NCBI GenBank assembly: GCA_963777755.1
Contig: CAVZSC010000028.1
Coordinates: 71,016-135,015 of the forward strand
Source of the DNA: DATFWC01 sp963777755
GTDB lineage: Bacteria > Pseudomonadota > Alphaproteobacteria > Rhizobiales > Xanthobacteraceae
DNA length: 64,000 nt
Direction of reading: 5' to 3'
Shown: piece by piece, positions 43,109 to 52,702 of the stretch
Layout: every line of letters starts with the position of its first letter
Numbering within the stretch: position 1 is the stretch's first letter
The notes under the pieces: generated by a model
What the model was told of the DNA's origin: nothing
Seen by the model: only the letters and a program-made list of their open reading frames with translations
Database searches by the model: none
Made by a program: the position numbers and the translations under genes

Positions 43109-44717
43109 ATGGACGTAACCTACGACGGAATCATTCTCGGCGCCGGGCACAATGGTCTGATCCTGCAGGCCTACCTTGGCAAGGCGGGCCTCAAGGTGCT
43201 GGCGCTCGAGCGCAAGGACATCGCCGGCGGCGGCCTCGCCACGCTCGAGGACCCGCGGCATCCGGGCTTCCTGCACAACACGCACGCCTTCTTCCAGCGC
43301 GCCATTACGATGATGCCGTGGTACGCCGACCTCGAGCTCGAGCGCCATGGCGCCCGCTACATCGAGCCGGAGCTCAACGTCGCGCTGCTGACCGGCGACG
43401 GCCGCGCGCTCGCCTGGTGGACCGACATCGCGCGCACCATCGCGTCGTTCGCCGAGTTCAGCACCCGCGACGCCGCGACGCTGCGTGCGCTGGCACGACG
43501 AGTTCGTGCCGATCGTGGAAAACATCCTGATCCCGGAAAGCCGCTCGCCGCCGCTGCCGCCCGCCGAGCGGCGCGCCCTCCTGGAACGCAGCGCCGCCGG
43601 GCGCCGGCTGCTCGCCGTCAGCGCGCTGTCGCCGCTCGAGTTCGTGCGGCAGGAATTCGAGCATCCGACCGTGCAGGCGGGGCTCCTGTTCTTCAACGGC
43701 CTGCGCGAGGTCGACCTGCGCGTGCGCGGCTTCGGCCATCACATTGCGGCGCTGCTGGCGAGCCCCGCCAAGGCGCAGATGTCGCGCGGCGGCTCGGCGG
43801 CGCTTGCCCGTGCGCTGACGGCGGCGGTGCGTGCGAGCGGCGGCGAGATCCGCCTCATGAGCGAGCCGAAGCGCATCCTGGTGGAGCGCGGACGCGCCGT
43901 CGGCGTCGAGACCGAGAGCGGCGAGACGATCGGCGCGCGCCACTTCGTCGCCTCCTCGCTCAATCCGCACCAGACCTTTCTGGACCTGCTCGACGCCGAC
44001 CTCGTGCCGCGCGAGGTCCGCGCCCGGGTCGAGGCGTTTCAGTACAACCTCCTGGCCCCGCTGTTCGCCCTCAACCTCTGTCTGCGCGAGCCGCCGCGCT
44101 ACACCGCCGCGGCGTCACGGCCGGACCTGGCGCGGGCCTTCATGGTTATTCTCGGCCTCGACCATGTCGACCAGTTCGCCGACATCGTGCGCCATCACGA
44201 GGCCGGCACCATGCCGCCGACCGTGATGTGGGGCGCTTGTCCGACGCTGTTCGACCCGTCGCAGGCGCCGGCCGGCCGCCACACCGCCTTCATGTGGGAG
44301 AAGCTGCCGTATCGCCTGCATGGCGATCCGGCCAACTGGGACGCGGCGCGCGACGCGCACGGCCGTGCGATGCTGGAACTGTGGCAGCGCCACGCGCCGA
44401 ATCTCGCCGATGCGGTGATCGACCAATTCACCCGCTCGCCGCTCGATACCGAGCGCTCGCTGCCCAACATGCGCGAAGGCGACCTCCTGGTCGGCGCCTT
44501 CACCAACGACCAGATCGGATTCCACCGCCCGTTCCCCGGCGCCGGCACCTATCGGGCGCACGTCCCGGGCCTCTATCTATGCGGCTCGAGCAGCCATCCA
44601 GGCGGCAACATCACCGGCCTGCCTGGCTACAACGCCGCCCAGGTGATCCTCGCCGACCTCGGCCTGAAGGCGGACTGGGCGCCGCCGCCGATCGCCGGGC
44701 GACTGGCGGGGTTGTGA
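43109..44717 (+). pseudogene. Phytoene-desaturase-like FAD oxidoreductase, interrupted by one frameshift
   Basis: Frame 1 (from ATG 43109) gives YDGIILGAGHNGLILQAYLG, the FAD Rossmann start, then LEDPRHPGFLHNTHAFFQRA and STRDAATLR. Near 43486 the frame must change: the second frame continues RWHDEFVPIVENILIPESRS and runs intact to the C-terminal FAD motif LYLCGSSSHPGGNITGLPGY and GRLAGL. One extra G in CGTGCGCTGG explains it. Both halves match the crtI-like/PDS family (about 530 residues). It is either a recent pseudogene or an assembly indel. It follows the ABC operon on the same strand. Confidence 0.85.
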
Positions 44718-44808
44718 TAGCGTTGCGGTCAGCCGCAATTCTGCCATCGCGTCGCGTACGCGATTCGAGTATTGTCAGCATCGAAAATGACGCATTGGCC
44801 AATCGACC

Positions 44809-45039
44809 ATGATCGACCATCCTCGCATTACACTCGATCCAGACGTGCTTGCTGGCAGACCCGTCATTCGCGGGACTCGGCTTTCTGTCGAATTCGTGAT
44901 CGGCCTGATGGCGGACGGATGGGATGAAGCCGCCATCCTGGAAAATTATCCGGGTCTTAAACACGACGACATCATCGCATGCCTTGCGTATGCGCGCGAT
45001 TCGCTGAGCTCGGAGAAAGTATTTCCGAGCGCAGCCTGA
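44809..45039 (+). CDS. DUF433 antitoxin-like protein
   Basis: The 76-residue product has the full DUF433 motif set: HPRITLDPDVLAGRPVIRGT, RLSVEFVIGLMADG, AILENYPGLKHDDIIACLAY and ARDSL. DUF433 proteins usually pair with a DUF5615 PIN-like toxin. The next gene, 2 bp away, is such a toxin but frameshifted. Confidence 0.9.
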   Translation: MIDHPRITLDPDVLAGRPVIRGTRLSVEFVIGLMADGWDEAAILENYPGLKHDDIIACLAYARDSLSSEKVFPSAA

Positions 45040-45040
45040 T

Positions 45041-45396
45041 ATGCGCTTTCTCGCAAACGATAATTTCCCCGGTGCGGCGGTTACAGCTCTTATGGCAGCT
45101 GGTCACGATGTTGTTTGGATAAGGACGGCGGCGCCGGGTACAACCGATCCGGATGTGCTGGCATGGGCAGCGCAAGAGGAGGGATTCTGCTGACCTTCGA
45201 CAAGGACTTCGGTGAGTTGGCGAGAGGATCATCTCTACCGCCTGAGTGCGGCGTGATCTTGCTGCGCATACCCATGCCGCAGCCCGGCGATGCGGGACGG
45301 AAGCTCGCCGCGTTGATTACTGCGCGCGATGATTGGGCCGGTTCCTTCTCGGTCATCGAGCCGGCCCGTGTACGGATGCGAGCGCTCGGATCGTGA
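45041..45396 (+). pseudogene. DUF5615 PIN-like toxin, interrupted by one frameshift
   Basis: Frame 1 from ATG 45041 gives RFLANDNFPGAAVTALMAAG and HDVVWIRTAAPGTTDPDVLA, then WAAQEEG. One missing base near 45182 shifts it to ILLTFDKDFGELARGSSLPP and CGVILLRIP, the core of DUF5615 with its acidic DKDFGEL motif. Without the shift the protein would be about 118 residues. As read, the toxin would be inactive while its antitoxin gene is intact. Confidence 0.8.
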
Positions 45397-45416
45397 TTAT
45401 TCACGAGACCCACCCC

Positions 45417-46559
45417 ATGCTCCCCTCGCAACGCGCGCTGTTCGACATTCCACGCGACGTCTGCTTCCTCAACGCCGCCTCGTGGAGCCCGTTGCCGATT
45501 GCCGCGCAGGAAGCGGGGCGCATCGGCGTCGCCCGCAAGGGCCGGCCGTGGCTGATCGAGGCGGGATTTGCCGCCACGCAGCATGAGCGCGCGCGCCGGG
45601 CGGCGGCACGCCTGATCAACGCTGCGCCCGAGGACGTCGCGCTGATCTCGTCGGTGAGCTACGGCGTCGCCGCCGCCGCCAAGGTGCTGCCGGTCGATGC
45701 CGGCGCGCGCGTGCTGGTGCTGGCGGACGACCACTCGTCGGCCGTGCTCGAATGGATCACGCGCGCCCCCGCCGGCGCGTTCACCGTCGAGGTCGTGCCG
45801 CAGCCCCGCGACGGCGACTGGACCGCCGCCGTCCTCGCCGCCATCGATCGGCAGGGCGCGTCCCCGCTCGCGCTCGCGTCGATCTCCTCGGTGCACTGGT
45901 CGGACGGCGGGATGGTCGACATGGATCGCGTCGCCGCCGCGCTGCGCCGGCACGGCGCGGCGCTCGTGGTCGATGCGACCCATGCGGCCGGCGTGATCCG
46001 GATCGACGTGCGCACGCTCGATCCGGACTTTCTCGTCTTCCCGACCTACAAGTGGCTGGTGGGCCCATACGGCCGCGCCTTCCTCTACGTGGCAAAACGC
46101 CGCCAGGACGGCGTGCCGCTCGAGCAGACGAGCTACGGCCGCCGCGTCATCTCGTCCGAGCGGGCGCCCTATTTCGGCGACCTCGCCTTCGTCGCCAGCG
46201 CCCGCCGCTTCGACATGGGCGAGCGCGATCATTTCGTCTCGCTGGAGATGGCCTCGATCGGGATGGAGCTGCTCGCGCAATGGGGCAGCGAGGCCGTCGC
46301 CGAACGGCTGCGCTTCCTGACCGGGCGGCTGGCCGAGGGGTTGCGCGATGCGGGCGTCGTCGTCCCGGATGCCGCGCTGCGCGCGCCGCACATCCTGAGC
46401 CTGGGCTTTCCCGGCGGCATGCCGGAACGGCTGATCGAGCGGCTGGCAGCGGAGCAGGTCTACGTCGCCCCGCGCATCGGCCGCATGCGGATCAGCCCGC
46501 ACGTCTACAACGACGAGGACGACATCGACCGCTTCCTCGGCGTGTTCCGACACAAGTAG
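45417..46559 (+). CDS. Class V aminotransferase-fold PLP enzyme (cysteine desulfurase/isopenicillin epimerase-like)
   Basis: The product is 380 residues. PLP-related motifs are NAASWSPLPIAAQEAGRIGV near the N-terminus, VALISSVSYGVAAAAKVLPV, the Asp-His in ALVVDATHAAGVIRIDVR, and the Schiff-base Lys in FLVFPTYKWLVGPYGRAF (about 220). The end RIGRMRISPHVYNDEDDIDR is standard. Substrate specificity cannot be read. ATG 45417 fits the family start; the upstream frame overlaps the toxin gene. Confidence 0.87.
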   Translation: MLPSQRALFDIPRDVCFLNAASWSPLPIAAQEAGRIGVARKGRPWLIEAGFAATQHERARRAAARLINAAPEDVALISSVSYGVAAAAKVLPVDAGARVLVLADDHSSAVLEWITRAPAGAFTVEVVPQPRDGDWTAAVLAAIDRQGASPLALASISSVHWSDGGMVDMDRVAAALRRHGAALVVDATHAAGVIRIDVRTLDPDFLVFPTYKWLVGPYGRAFLYVAKRRQDGVPLEQTSYGRRVISSERAPYFGDLAFVASARRFDMGERDHFVSLEMASIGMELLAQWGSEAVAERLRFLTGRLAEGLRDAGVVVPDAALRAPHILSLGFPGGMPERLIERLAAEQVYVAPRIGRMRISPHVYNDEDDIDRFLGVFRHK

Positions 46560-46684
46560 CGTGCGCCGGATGGCGGAACTCTATTATTTGGAAGTCTTGA
46601 CTCGGATTCTTCCCGTTCCTAGAGTGAGATCGGTCGGGACGATACTGCCGCTAAATCCAGAGCGCTTCGTGAACGGAGGTCCCG

Positions 46685-47743
46685 TTGAGCACAGTCAATC
46701 AGTATACTGAGAATAACGGCGAAAAGTCCCGGCGGCCGCGTCATGTAGATGATATGTGGTCAAATGCATTCCGGCTGGTGTTGCCGATGGCTGCTGCCGT
46801 CGGCCTGGCGTTTGCTCTCGGTCCAACGGCGGCGGATGCGCAGTCCTGGCCGTCGAAGCCGATCAGATTCGTCGTCGGCTATCCGCCCGGGGGTGGCGCC
46901 GACATCTCGGCGCGGCTTTTCGCCGAGCACATGGCGAAAGGGCTCGGGCAGCCCATCATCGTGGAAAACCGGCCTGGCGCGGGCGGCACCATCGGGGCGA
47001 GCGCGGTTGTTCAGGCGGAACCCGACGGCCATACGCTCTATGTCGCGGCGATCTCGGAGATTTCCATCGCGCCGGCGACGGTCAAGTCGCTGCCCTATGA
47101 TCCGGACAAGAACCTGGCGCCGGTGGTGATGTTCGGCAAATGGTCGCAGATTCTCGTCGCTTCGCCGAGCTTCCCGCCGAGCACGCTGTCCGAGCTGGTG
47201 GCTCATGTGAAAGCCAACCCCGGAAAGGTCAGCTACTCGTCGTTCGGCAACAACACGCTGAACCACATCAACGGCGAACGCTTGAAGGCCGCATTGGGTC
47301 TCGATGTCGTGCATGTGCCCTACCGGGGAAGCGGGCCGTCGCTCACCGCCATCATGGGAGGACACGTCCACTATACGTTCGACTCGCCGAGCACGACCCT
47401 CGGGCTGATCAAGTCGGGAAAACTGAAGGCGATCGCCGTGGCCGGGCCGGATCGGCTGGCCGGCGCTCCCGACATCCCGACCCTGGCCGAAGCCGGTCTT
47501 GCGAACTTTTACGTCAGCAGCTGGATCGGCCTGCTGGCGCCGGCGGAGACGCCGAAGCCGATCATCGATCGCCTCAACCGGGAGGCGCTGGCGGCGCTCA
47601 AGCTGCCCGAGCTGCAGGACGCGCTCAACAAGAGCAGCACGGAGCCTGGCGGTGGCACGCCCGCTGAATTCGGCCAGCGGATTCGCCAGGAGATCGCCGA
47701 GTACAGGCAGATCGCCGCGAAGGTCGGCATTGTCCCCGAGTAA
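46685..47743 (+). CDS. Tripartite tricarboxylate transporter receptor (Bug family)
   Basis: The 352-residue product has an N-terminal extension, a hydrophobic signal (VLPMAAAVGLAFALGPTAAD) and an ADAQS cleavage region. Bug motifs are PIRFVVGYPPGGGADISARL, IVENRPGAGGTIGASAVVQA, SYSSFGNNTLNHINGE and VPYRGSGPSLTAIMGG. TTG 46685 has GGAGG 5 bases upstream; a later ATG at 46754 would shorten the extension. It precedes genes for acyl-CoA synthetase and enoyl-CoA hydratase, suggesting uptake, CoA activation and oxidation of an organic acid. Confidence 0.9.
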   Translation: MSTVNQYTENNGEKSRRPRHVDDMWSNAFRLVLPMAAAVGLAFALGPTAADAQSWPSKPIRFVVGYPPGGGADISARLFAEHMAKGLGQPIIVENRPGAGGTIGASAVVQAEPDGHTLYVAAISEISIAPATVKSLPYDPDKNLAPVVMFGKWSQILVASPSFPPSTLSELVAHVKANPGKVSYSSFGNNTLNHINGERLKAALGLDVVHVPYRGSGPSLTAIMGGHVHYTFDSPSTTLGLIKSGKLKAIAVAGPDRLAGAPDIPTLAEAGLANFYVSSWIGLLAPAETPKPIIDRLNREALAALKLPELQDALNKSSTEPGGGTPAEFGQRIRQEIAEYRQIAAKVGIVPE

Positions 47744-47809
47744 CCCGATGCCTGTCTTGTCCCGGCTCGCCGTGCGCCGGGGCATGTGCCGTACCGCAAA
47801 GGATCACGC

Positions 47810-49910
47810 ATGCGCGTGCCGGTCGACAAGATCCTGAACCCGAAATCCATTGCGGTCGTGGGAGCATCCGAGCGCCCCGAGGCGATCGGTACGCGGGTGT
47901 TGAACAACCTGCGCAAGTTCGGGTTTCGCGGGCCGCTCTATCCGGTCAACCCGCGCTACGAGCACATCGGCGATCTGAAATGCTATGCGTCCTTGTCGGC
48001 GCTTCCCGAGCCGGTCGACGCCGCCTTTCTCGCCGTCCCGGCCGCGGGCGGCCCCGATCTGGTGGAGGAAGCGGGACGACGCGGCATTCGGGCGCTGTTC
48101 ATCAACGCAAACGGCTATGCGGACGGAGACGCCGAAGGCGCAGCGCTCCAGCGCCGCGTCGAAATCCATCGCCGCCCAGTACGGCATCGCCATCTGCGGG
48201 CCGAACAACCTCGGGATGATGAACGTTCACGACCGCGTCGCGATGTGGTCGCCGCGCTACATGAAAGTCATCGCGCCGGGGTCGCTGGGCGTCATCTCGC
48301 AAAGCGGATCGATTGCGCTGATCCTCGCCGAGGACGAGCGGGACGTCGGCTTCGCCTACCTGGTGACCGCCGGCAACGAGGCGGTGCTCACCGTCGCCGA
48401 CTACCTGGCGGAAATGGCCAAGGACGACCACGTCAAGATCATCCTGCTGTTTCTCGAGACGATCCGGGACGCGAAGCGCTTCGGCGAAGCGTCGCTCGAG
48501 GCTGCCCGCCGGGGAAAGCGGATCGTTGCGCTCAAGCTGGGGTCGAGCGCCGAAGGCCGTGCGCTGGTCAAGGCGCACACCGGCAGTCTCGCCGGTGAGG
48601 ACCGTCTCTACGATGCGTATTTCAAGGCGCTGAACATCATCCGCGTCCATGACCTCGACGAGATGCTCGAGACGGCCGTTCTCCTGTCCAAGAGCACGGC
48701 CGCCTTGCCGCCCGGCAGCAACGTCGCGGTGACGCTGTCGGGCGGGGAAGCGGCCCTGATCGCGGACCTGGGCGGCGAGCTCGGCGTGAAATTTCCGCCG
48801 CTTGCCGCCGAAACGCTGGCCGCGCTGCGGCCCGCCTATCCGCCCTATTCCGGCATCGGCAATCCGGTCGACGCCTGGGGCTTGGGCTTTGCGGCGGATC
48901 GCTTTCGCATCGTGCTCGACGCGCTGCTCGCGGATCCGGCCGTCAACCTGATCGCGTTCTCGGTGGACGCGCCCGGCCGGGGCGGCGGCGACGTGCCCTA
49001 TGCGTGCGTCATGGCGCAGGCTTGCGCGGAGGCGAAGACCGACAAGCGGCTCGTCTTCTTCAACAACACGTCCGGCTCGGGCGTGAATGCGGAGGTGCGG
49101 GCGATCCTCGACGGCGCGAACATCGCCTACCTGTCGGGCATGCGGCCCGCGCTCGCGGCGATCCGGAATGCCAATGCGCTGCAGTCTGCGGGCACGAGCG
49201 GGCTTCCGCCTTCTCCCATGCGCGCCGCGCCGCTGCCGGCGAGCGAGCCGGAATGTTTCCAGCTCCTCGGCAAGGCCGGCGTCGCCATGGTTCGCGCGCA
49301 AGCCGTGGCGAGCGCGGCCGATGCGGTCGCGGTTGCCGGAACGTTCGGCTATCCGGTCGTCATGAAGGGCGTGGCGCCGCATCTACCTCACAAGAGCGAG
49401 CTCGGGCTCGTGCGCCTCGGCCTCGCGAGCGCGCGTGATGTCGAGCGCGCCTTCGCTGAGCTTGCCCACGGCCTGGCGACGCATTCCAGGCCGAATTCGC
49501 CGGGCGAGATCGTGGTGCAGGAGATGGCGGACGATGGCGTCGAGATCATCATCGGAGTTCGCAACGAAAAGCATTTCGGCAGCTTCGTGATCCTGGGGCC
49601 CGGCGGCGTCCTGGTGGAGATCGCCAATCAGGCCAGCGTGCGCCTCGGACCGGTCGATGCGGCCGAGGCGCGGGCCATGCTGTATGAAACCGCCGCCGGC
49701 AGGCTTCTGGAAGGCGTGCGCGGCAAGCCGGCCTGCGACATCGATGCGGCGGCCGCCGCCATCGCGGCGTTCTCGCGATTCGCAGCCGCGCAGGCGGAGC
49801 AACTGGCGGCGCTCGAGATCAACCCCTTGATCGTCGGCCGCAACGGGGCGAAGGGCGTCGACCTCGTGCTCGAGCAGCACGGCGATGTTCGAACGGAGGG
49901 CGAGGCATGA
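47810..49910 (+). pseudogene. NDP-forming acyl-CoA synthetase (ACS/Pat-like), one frameshift
   Basis: Frame 1 from ATG 47810 has the CoA-binding start LNPKSIAVVGASERPEAIGT and NPRYEHIGDLKCYASLSALP, to GAALQRRVE. At AAA 48162-48164 one extra A shifts the frame, which resumes SIAAQYGIAICGPNNLGMMN, VISQSGSIALILAEDERDVG and the ligase region, then the ATP-grasp domain (PVVMKGVAPHLPHKSELGLV; ALEINPLIVG). The full chain would be about 699 residues, the usual single-chain length. It overlaps the enoyl-CoA hydratase gene by 4 bp. All domains are otherwise intact, so an assembly indel is likely. Confidence 0.85.
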
Positions 49911-50722
49911 CCTACCAGAATCTGATCTATGCGGTCGACGATCGCGTCGCCACGATCACGCTCAATCGCCCGCAGCGCCACAATGCCCTCAGCGTGGGGC
50001 TCGTCGATGAAATCATGCAGGCGGTGGCGCAGGCCGACGCGGATCCCGCCGTGCGGGTCCTCATCGTGACCGGCGCGGGCGGCAAGGCGTTCTCCTCGGG
50101 CTACGACATCAAGGAATCGGCCGAGAAGCCGAAGCGCACGGTCGCGCAATGGCGCACCCGCATGCAGAAGGACATCCAGTTCACCTACGCGGTCTGGGAC
50201 TGCAGCAAGCCCGTCATCGCCATGATCGACGGCTTCTGCCTGGCCGGCGCGCTCGAGTTCGCCATGTGCTGCGACATGCGCTTCTGCTCCGAGGGCTCCA
50301 CGTTTGCCGCCCTGGAGGCGCGCTTTTCCAACGGCATCGCCACCATGATCATGCCGTGGCTGATCGGCCAGCGGTCGCGACGGCTGATCTATACGGGCGA
50401 CACCATCCCGGCCGACGAAGCGTTTCGCCTGGGCCTGGTCGACGCGGTCCACCCGAAGGCCGCCCTGCAGGCGGAAGTGACGAAGCTCGCCAGGCGGATG
50501 TCGCGCGTATCCCTCGAATGCCTGCAATGGAACAAGCGATCGATCAATCATGCGTTCGAGACGATGGGGCTGCGCAGCGCCATTCAATACGGCGCGGAAG
50601 CCTGCGCGCTGATGGATTCGATCGGCTCTGCGGAAGCCGAGCAGTTCGACACCATCCGCCGCGAGCAGGGGATGGCGGCAGCGCTGAAATGGCGCGCCGA
50701 TCAGTTTGCCTCGTACGAGTAG
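49907..50722 (+). CDS. Enoyl-CoA hydratase/isomerase (crotonase family)
   Basis: The product is 271 residues. The first oxyanion-hole segment is TGAGGKAFSSGYDIKESAEK (about 60-75) and the second is AMIDGFCLAGALEFAMCCDM (about 105). FAALEARFSNGIATMIMPWL and LIYTGDTIPADEAFRLGLVD follow. Catalytic Glu candidates are in GALEFA and LEARF. It has a 4-bp overlap with the acyl-CoA synthetase gene. It is related to, but distinct from, the two crotonase relics in the left part of the window. Confidence 0.9.
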   Translation: MTYQNLIYAVDDRVATITLNRPQRHNALSVGLVDEIMQAVAQADADPAVRVLIVTGAGGKAFSSGYDIKESAEKPKRTVAQWRTRMQKDIQFTYAVWDCSKPVIAMIDGFCLAGALEFAMCCDMRFCSEGSTFAALEARFSNGIATMIMPWLIGQRSRRLIYTGDTIPADEAFRLGLVDAVHPKAALQAEVTKLARRMSRVSLECLQWNKRSINHAFETMGLRSAIQYGAEACALMDSIGSAEAEQFDTIRREQGMAAALKWRADQFASYE

Positions 50723-50801
50723 GCGTGCGAGGGCTAGAGCAGGACGGCACGGGCCGGGCCGCCGAAGCCGCTGGACGGCGGACTGATGAGGGTGCGCCTG
50801 T

Positions 50802-50940
50802 TCATTCGATCACCTCGTCGGCGCGCAACAGGAGGGACCTGGGGACCGTGATGCCGAGCGTCTTGGCGCTGTTGAGGTTGACGACCAGCTCCACCTTCAC
50901 GGCCTGCTGGACCGGCAGGTCGGTGGGCTTCACGCCCCGG
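50802..50940 (-). pseudogene. C-terminal relic of an ABC_sub_bind substrate-binding protein
   Basis: The peptide LPVQQAVKVELVVNLNSAKT and LGITVPRSLLLRADEVIE is the conserved C-terminal end of ABC_sub_bind proteins (usually about 320 residues). Upstream sequence does not continue the family. Only about 45 residues remain. Confidence 0.75.
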
Positions 50941-51233
50941 GGTCGTGAGGCTCGCGCCACCACATTACCGACCTGAACATGCGTCCGCCGGCCACCCTGC
51001 TCATGGGCAAGACACCACGACGTCTCCACAGTTGGGCGGAACGAGCAGTGATCCGATACCGCATCAGGAAACAGGAAAAGGAGGATAGGCGTTTGGCGCA
51101 ACTGGTTCCCCCCAACTTTGCAATAAAGACTACAGCAAGTTCGATTTCTTGATCTGCATCAACAAAGGGCGCGCCTCGACCTCTAAAAGTGTGCGGATAA
51201 GTTGAGAAGATGAAGGAAACGGGAGGTGCGGCC
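50941..51233. other. Gene-free stretch
   Basis: No supported gene was seen. It is less GC-rich near 51060-51200 and probably holds the promoter of the small Arg-rich protein gene. Confidence 0.4.
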
Positions 51234-51482
51234 ATGAGTGAAGAAATCAATTCGGGGATGATCTCGCGTCGAAGGGCGTGTTCCCTATTGGGGCTAGCCA
51301 TCGCGATGGGCGTCGCAGTGCCGACCACCGTGTTGATGGTGTCAGATGCGGAGGCCCAGACGGCCGGAATGGAGCGGCGTCAGGAGCGACGCACAGGTCG
51401 TACGGAGCGTCGTCAAGAGCGGCGTACAGGTCGCACCGAGCGTCGTCAGCAGCGGCGCGGCACGACGGCCACAGGGCAGTAG
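51234..51482 (+). CDS. Small exported Arg-rich repeat protein with a Tat-like signal
   Basis: The product is 82 residues. ISRRRACSLLGLAIAMGVAV resembles a twin-arginine signal, ending near SDAEAQ. The mature part is two to three copies of an 11-residue unit, RRQERRTGRTE, encoded by about 33-bp tandem DNA repeats. GGAGG lies 7 bases before ATG 51234. Such short RRQERR-type proteins occur in Bradyrhizobium-like genomes; the function is unknown, and binding to nucleic acid or envelope polymers is a guess. Confidence 0.7.
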   Translation: MSEEINSGMISRRRACSLLGLAIAMGVAVPTTVLMVSDAEAQTAGMERRQERRTGRTERRQERRTGRTERRQQRRGTTATGQ

Positions 51483-51691
51483 TCGTCCCGTTTGCTCCGC
51501 AGCAAGCAAGGGATTGGCAAGATACTGAAGTTTGCCAGAGCAGGCACACCGCGCGCCTGCTGTGTGTTCGCTCGCTCGAGCCGTTCGGCTGAGGCCGGAA
51601 ATTACTGCCGCCCGCGGCGCCGTCCCTCGATCATTGTCGACGCAGAATTTCTGCGAGCGAGCCCGGCTGTGGAGGGAATGCGGAGGCAACC

Positions 51692-52204
51692 ATGGTCGAG
51701 CCCAGTCGTGATGGGATTTCCGCGCGGGTGCGCAAACTCCCCGGCCAATTCCTGCTGGCGCTGATCAATGCCACGACGATCCTGGTGATCGTGGCCGCCA
51801 TTCTTGTACTCCTCGCAATCGTCCGCATCGAGCATTTTGCCGAGAGCATCGTCGCGACGATGACCGAGGCCGTCTTGTCGAAAGTCGATCTGCCATCGAG
51901 AGAGGTGCTGGCGAATGTCAGAAACCTTGCCGGGGAGGTCCGCGCGCTCGGCAAGACCCTCGAGGAGATCAAGGAGCGAGACCACCCGATCCTCCAATCC
52001 GAGATCGCTCGGCTGAAGGATGCGCTGACTGTGCTCAAGGGCAGCATCGATCGGATCGGAAGCGCGCGATCGATGCTTACGGACGAGGCGCTGGCGCGTC
52101 TGGGCACCACAATCACCGGCGCGTTGATAACACTGAAGGATTGCGCTCCCGAGGTTGGCCCAAATGGCGCCTCGGCGCGTCCTGAAAGCCAAGCCCAACG
52201 CTAG
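51692..52204 (+). CDS. Membrane-anchored coiled-coil protein, function unknown
   Basis: The product is 170 residues. One hydrophobic helix (LINATTILVIVAAILVLLAI, about 24-43) is followed by a long amphipathic helical region (REVLANVRNLAGEVRALGKT, then LEEIKERDHPILQSEIARLK and DALTVLKGSIDRIGSARSML). No signal-peptidase site is seen, so a single-pass protein with a long coiled coil is likely. No family was recognised. Confidence 0.65.
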   Translation: MVEPSRDGISARVRKLPGQFLLALINATTILVIVAAILVLLAIVRIEHFAESIVATMTEAVLSKVDLPSREVLANVRNLAGEVRALGKTLEEIKERDHPILQSEIARLKDALTVLKGSIDRIGSARSMLTDEALARLGTTITGALITLKDCAPEVGPNGASARPESQAQR

Positions 52205-52289
52205 TGCGGCTTATGGATCTGAATTTCCGACAAGAGGTTGCCGCGAACTGATTGGCCGCCGCGCGGGAACGTCCGCGGATGACGGGCGT

Positions 52290-52457
52290 CTAGAGGCCAA
52301 CGGCGATCAGCACCAAGTCTAACCAGTTGGCCGTCGTCCCGCTCCGGACGTCTAAGGTAGCATTAGTCAAATGTGCGCCGGCGGCGCAGTGCAGCCCGCC
52401 TTCGACGGCATCCAATTCCTCGTCATCCAAATCACGCAGTTCGCTGTTCGTGTTCAA
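52290..52457 (-). CDS. Double-glycine-leader peptide (candidate bacteriocin/RiPP precursor 2)
   Basis: TTG 52457 has GGAG 7 bases upstream. The 55-residue product starts NTNSELRDLDDEELDAVEGG, which fits the double-glycine leader rule (L..EL..V.GG) used by C39-type exporters. The remaining core of about 34 residues is LHCAAGAHLTNATLDVRSGT plus a hydrophobic end (NWLDLVLIAVGL). A single Cys is present. It lies 74 bp downstream of a second such gene on the same strand. Confidence 0.6.
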   Translation of the reverse strand: MNTNSELRDLDDEELDAVEGGLHCAAGAHLTNATLDVRSGTTANWLDLVLIAVGL

Positions 52458-52531
52458 CGACTTTCTCCGGTGGTCGGTTGGGCGCAATGAGGGGAATTGA
52501 GCAGGCGCAAAACGTGCACCTGCTATCCCCG

Positions 52532-52702
52532 TCAGACCGAGCCCAGGCTGAGTTTCGGTGGCGGCGGCGGCTCGTATGGGGCGCTGAGGCCGATCAAGAC
52601 GGCGATTATCCCCCCCGATACCTGTGCGAGTTCACAATCGGTCAATTCACGTGATGGCTCGCGCACTTGCTCGCTCGTTGCAGCGTCGTTGGTCTTGCTC
52701 AT
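52532..52702 (-). CDS. Double-glycine-leader peptide (candidate bacteriocin/RiPP precursor 1)
   Basis: ATG 52702 has GGAG 7 bases upstream. The 56-residue product has the leader SRELTDCELAQVSGG, an almost canonical double-glycine motif (ELTD.EL..VSGG). The core IIAVLIGLSAPYEPPPPPKL then SLGSV is short, hydrophobic and proline-rich. The frame passes through a run of seven G (52610-52616 on the + strand), where one indel would change the core. It is too short for ordinary ORF calling. It is probably co-transcribed with the 52290 gene. Confidence 0.65.
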   Translation of the reverse strand: MSKTNDAATSEQVREPSRELTDCELAQVSGGIIAVLIGLSAPYEPPPPPKLSLGSV

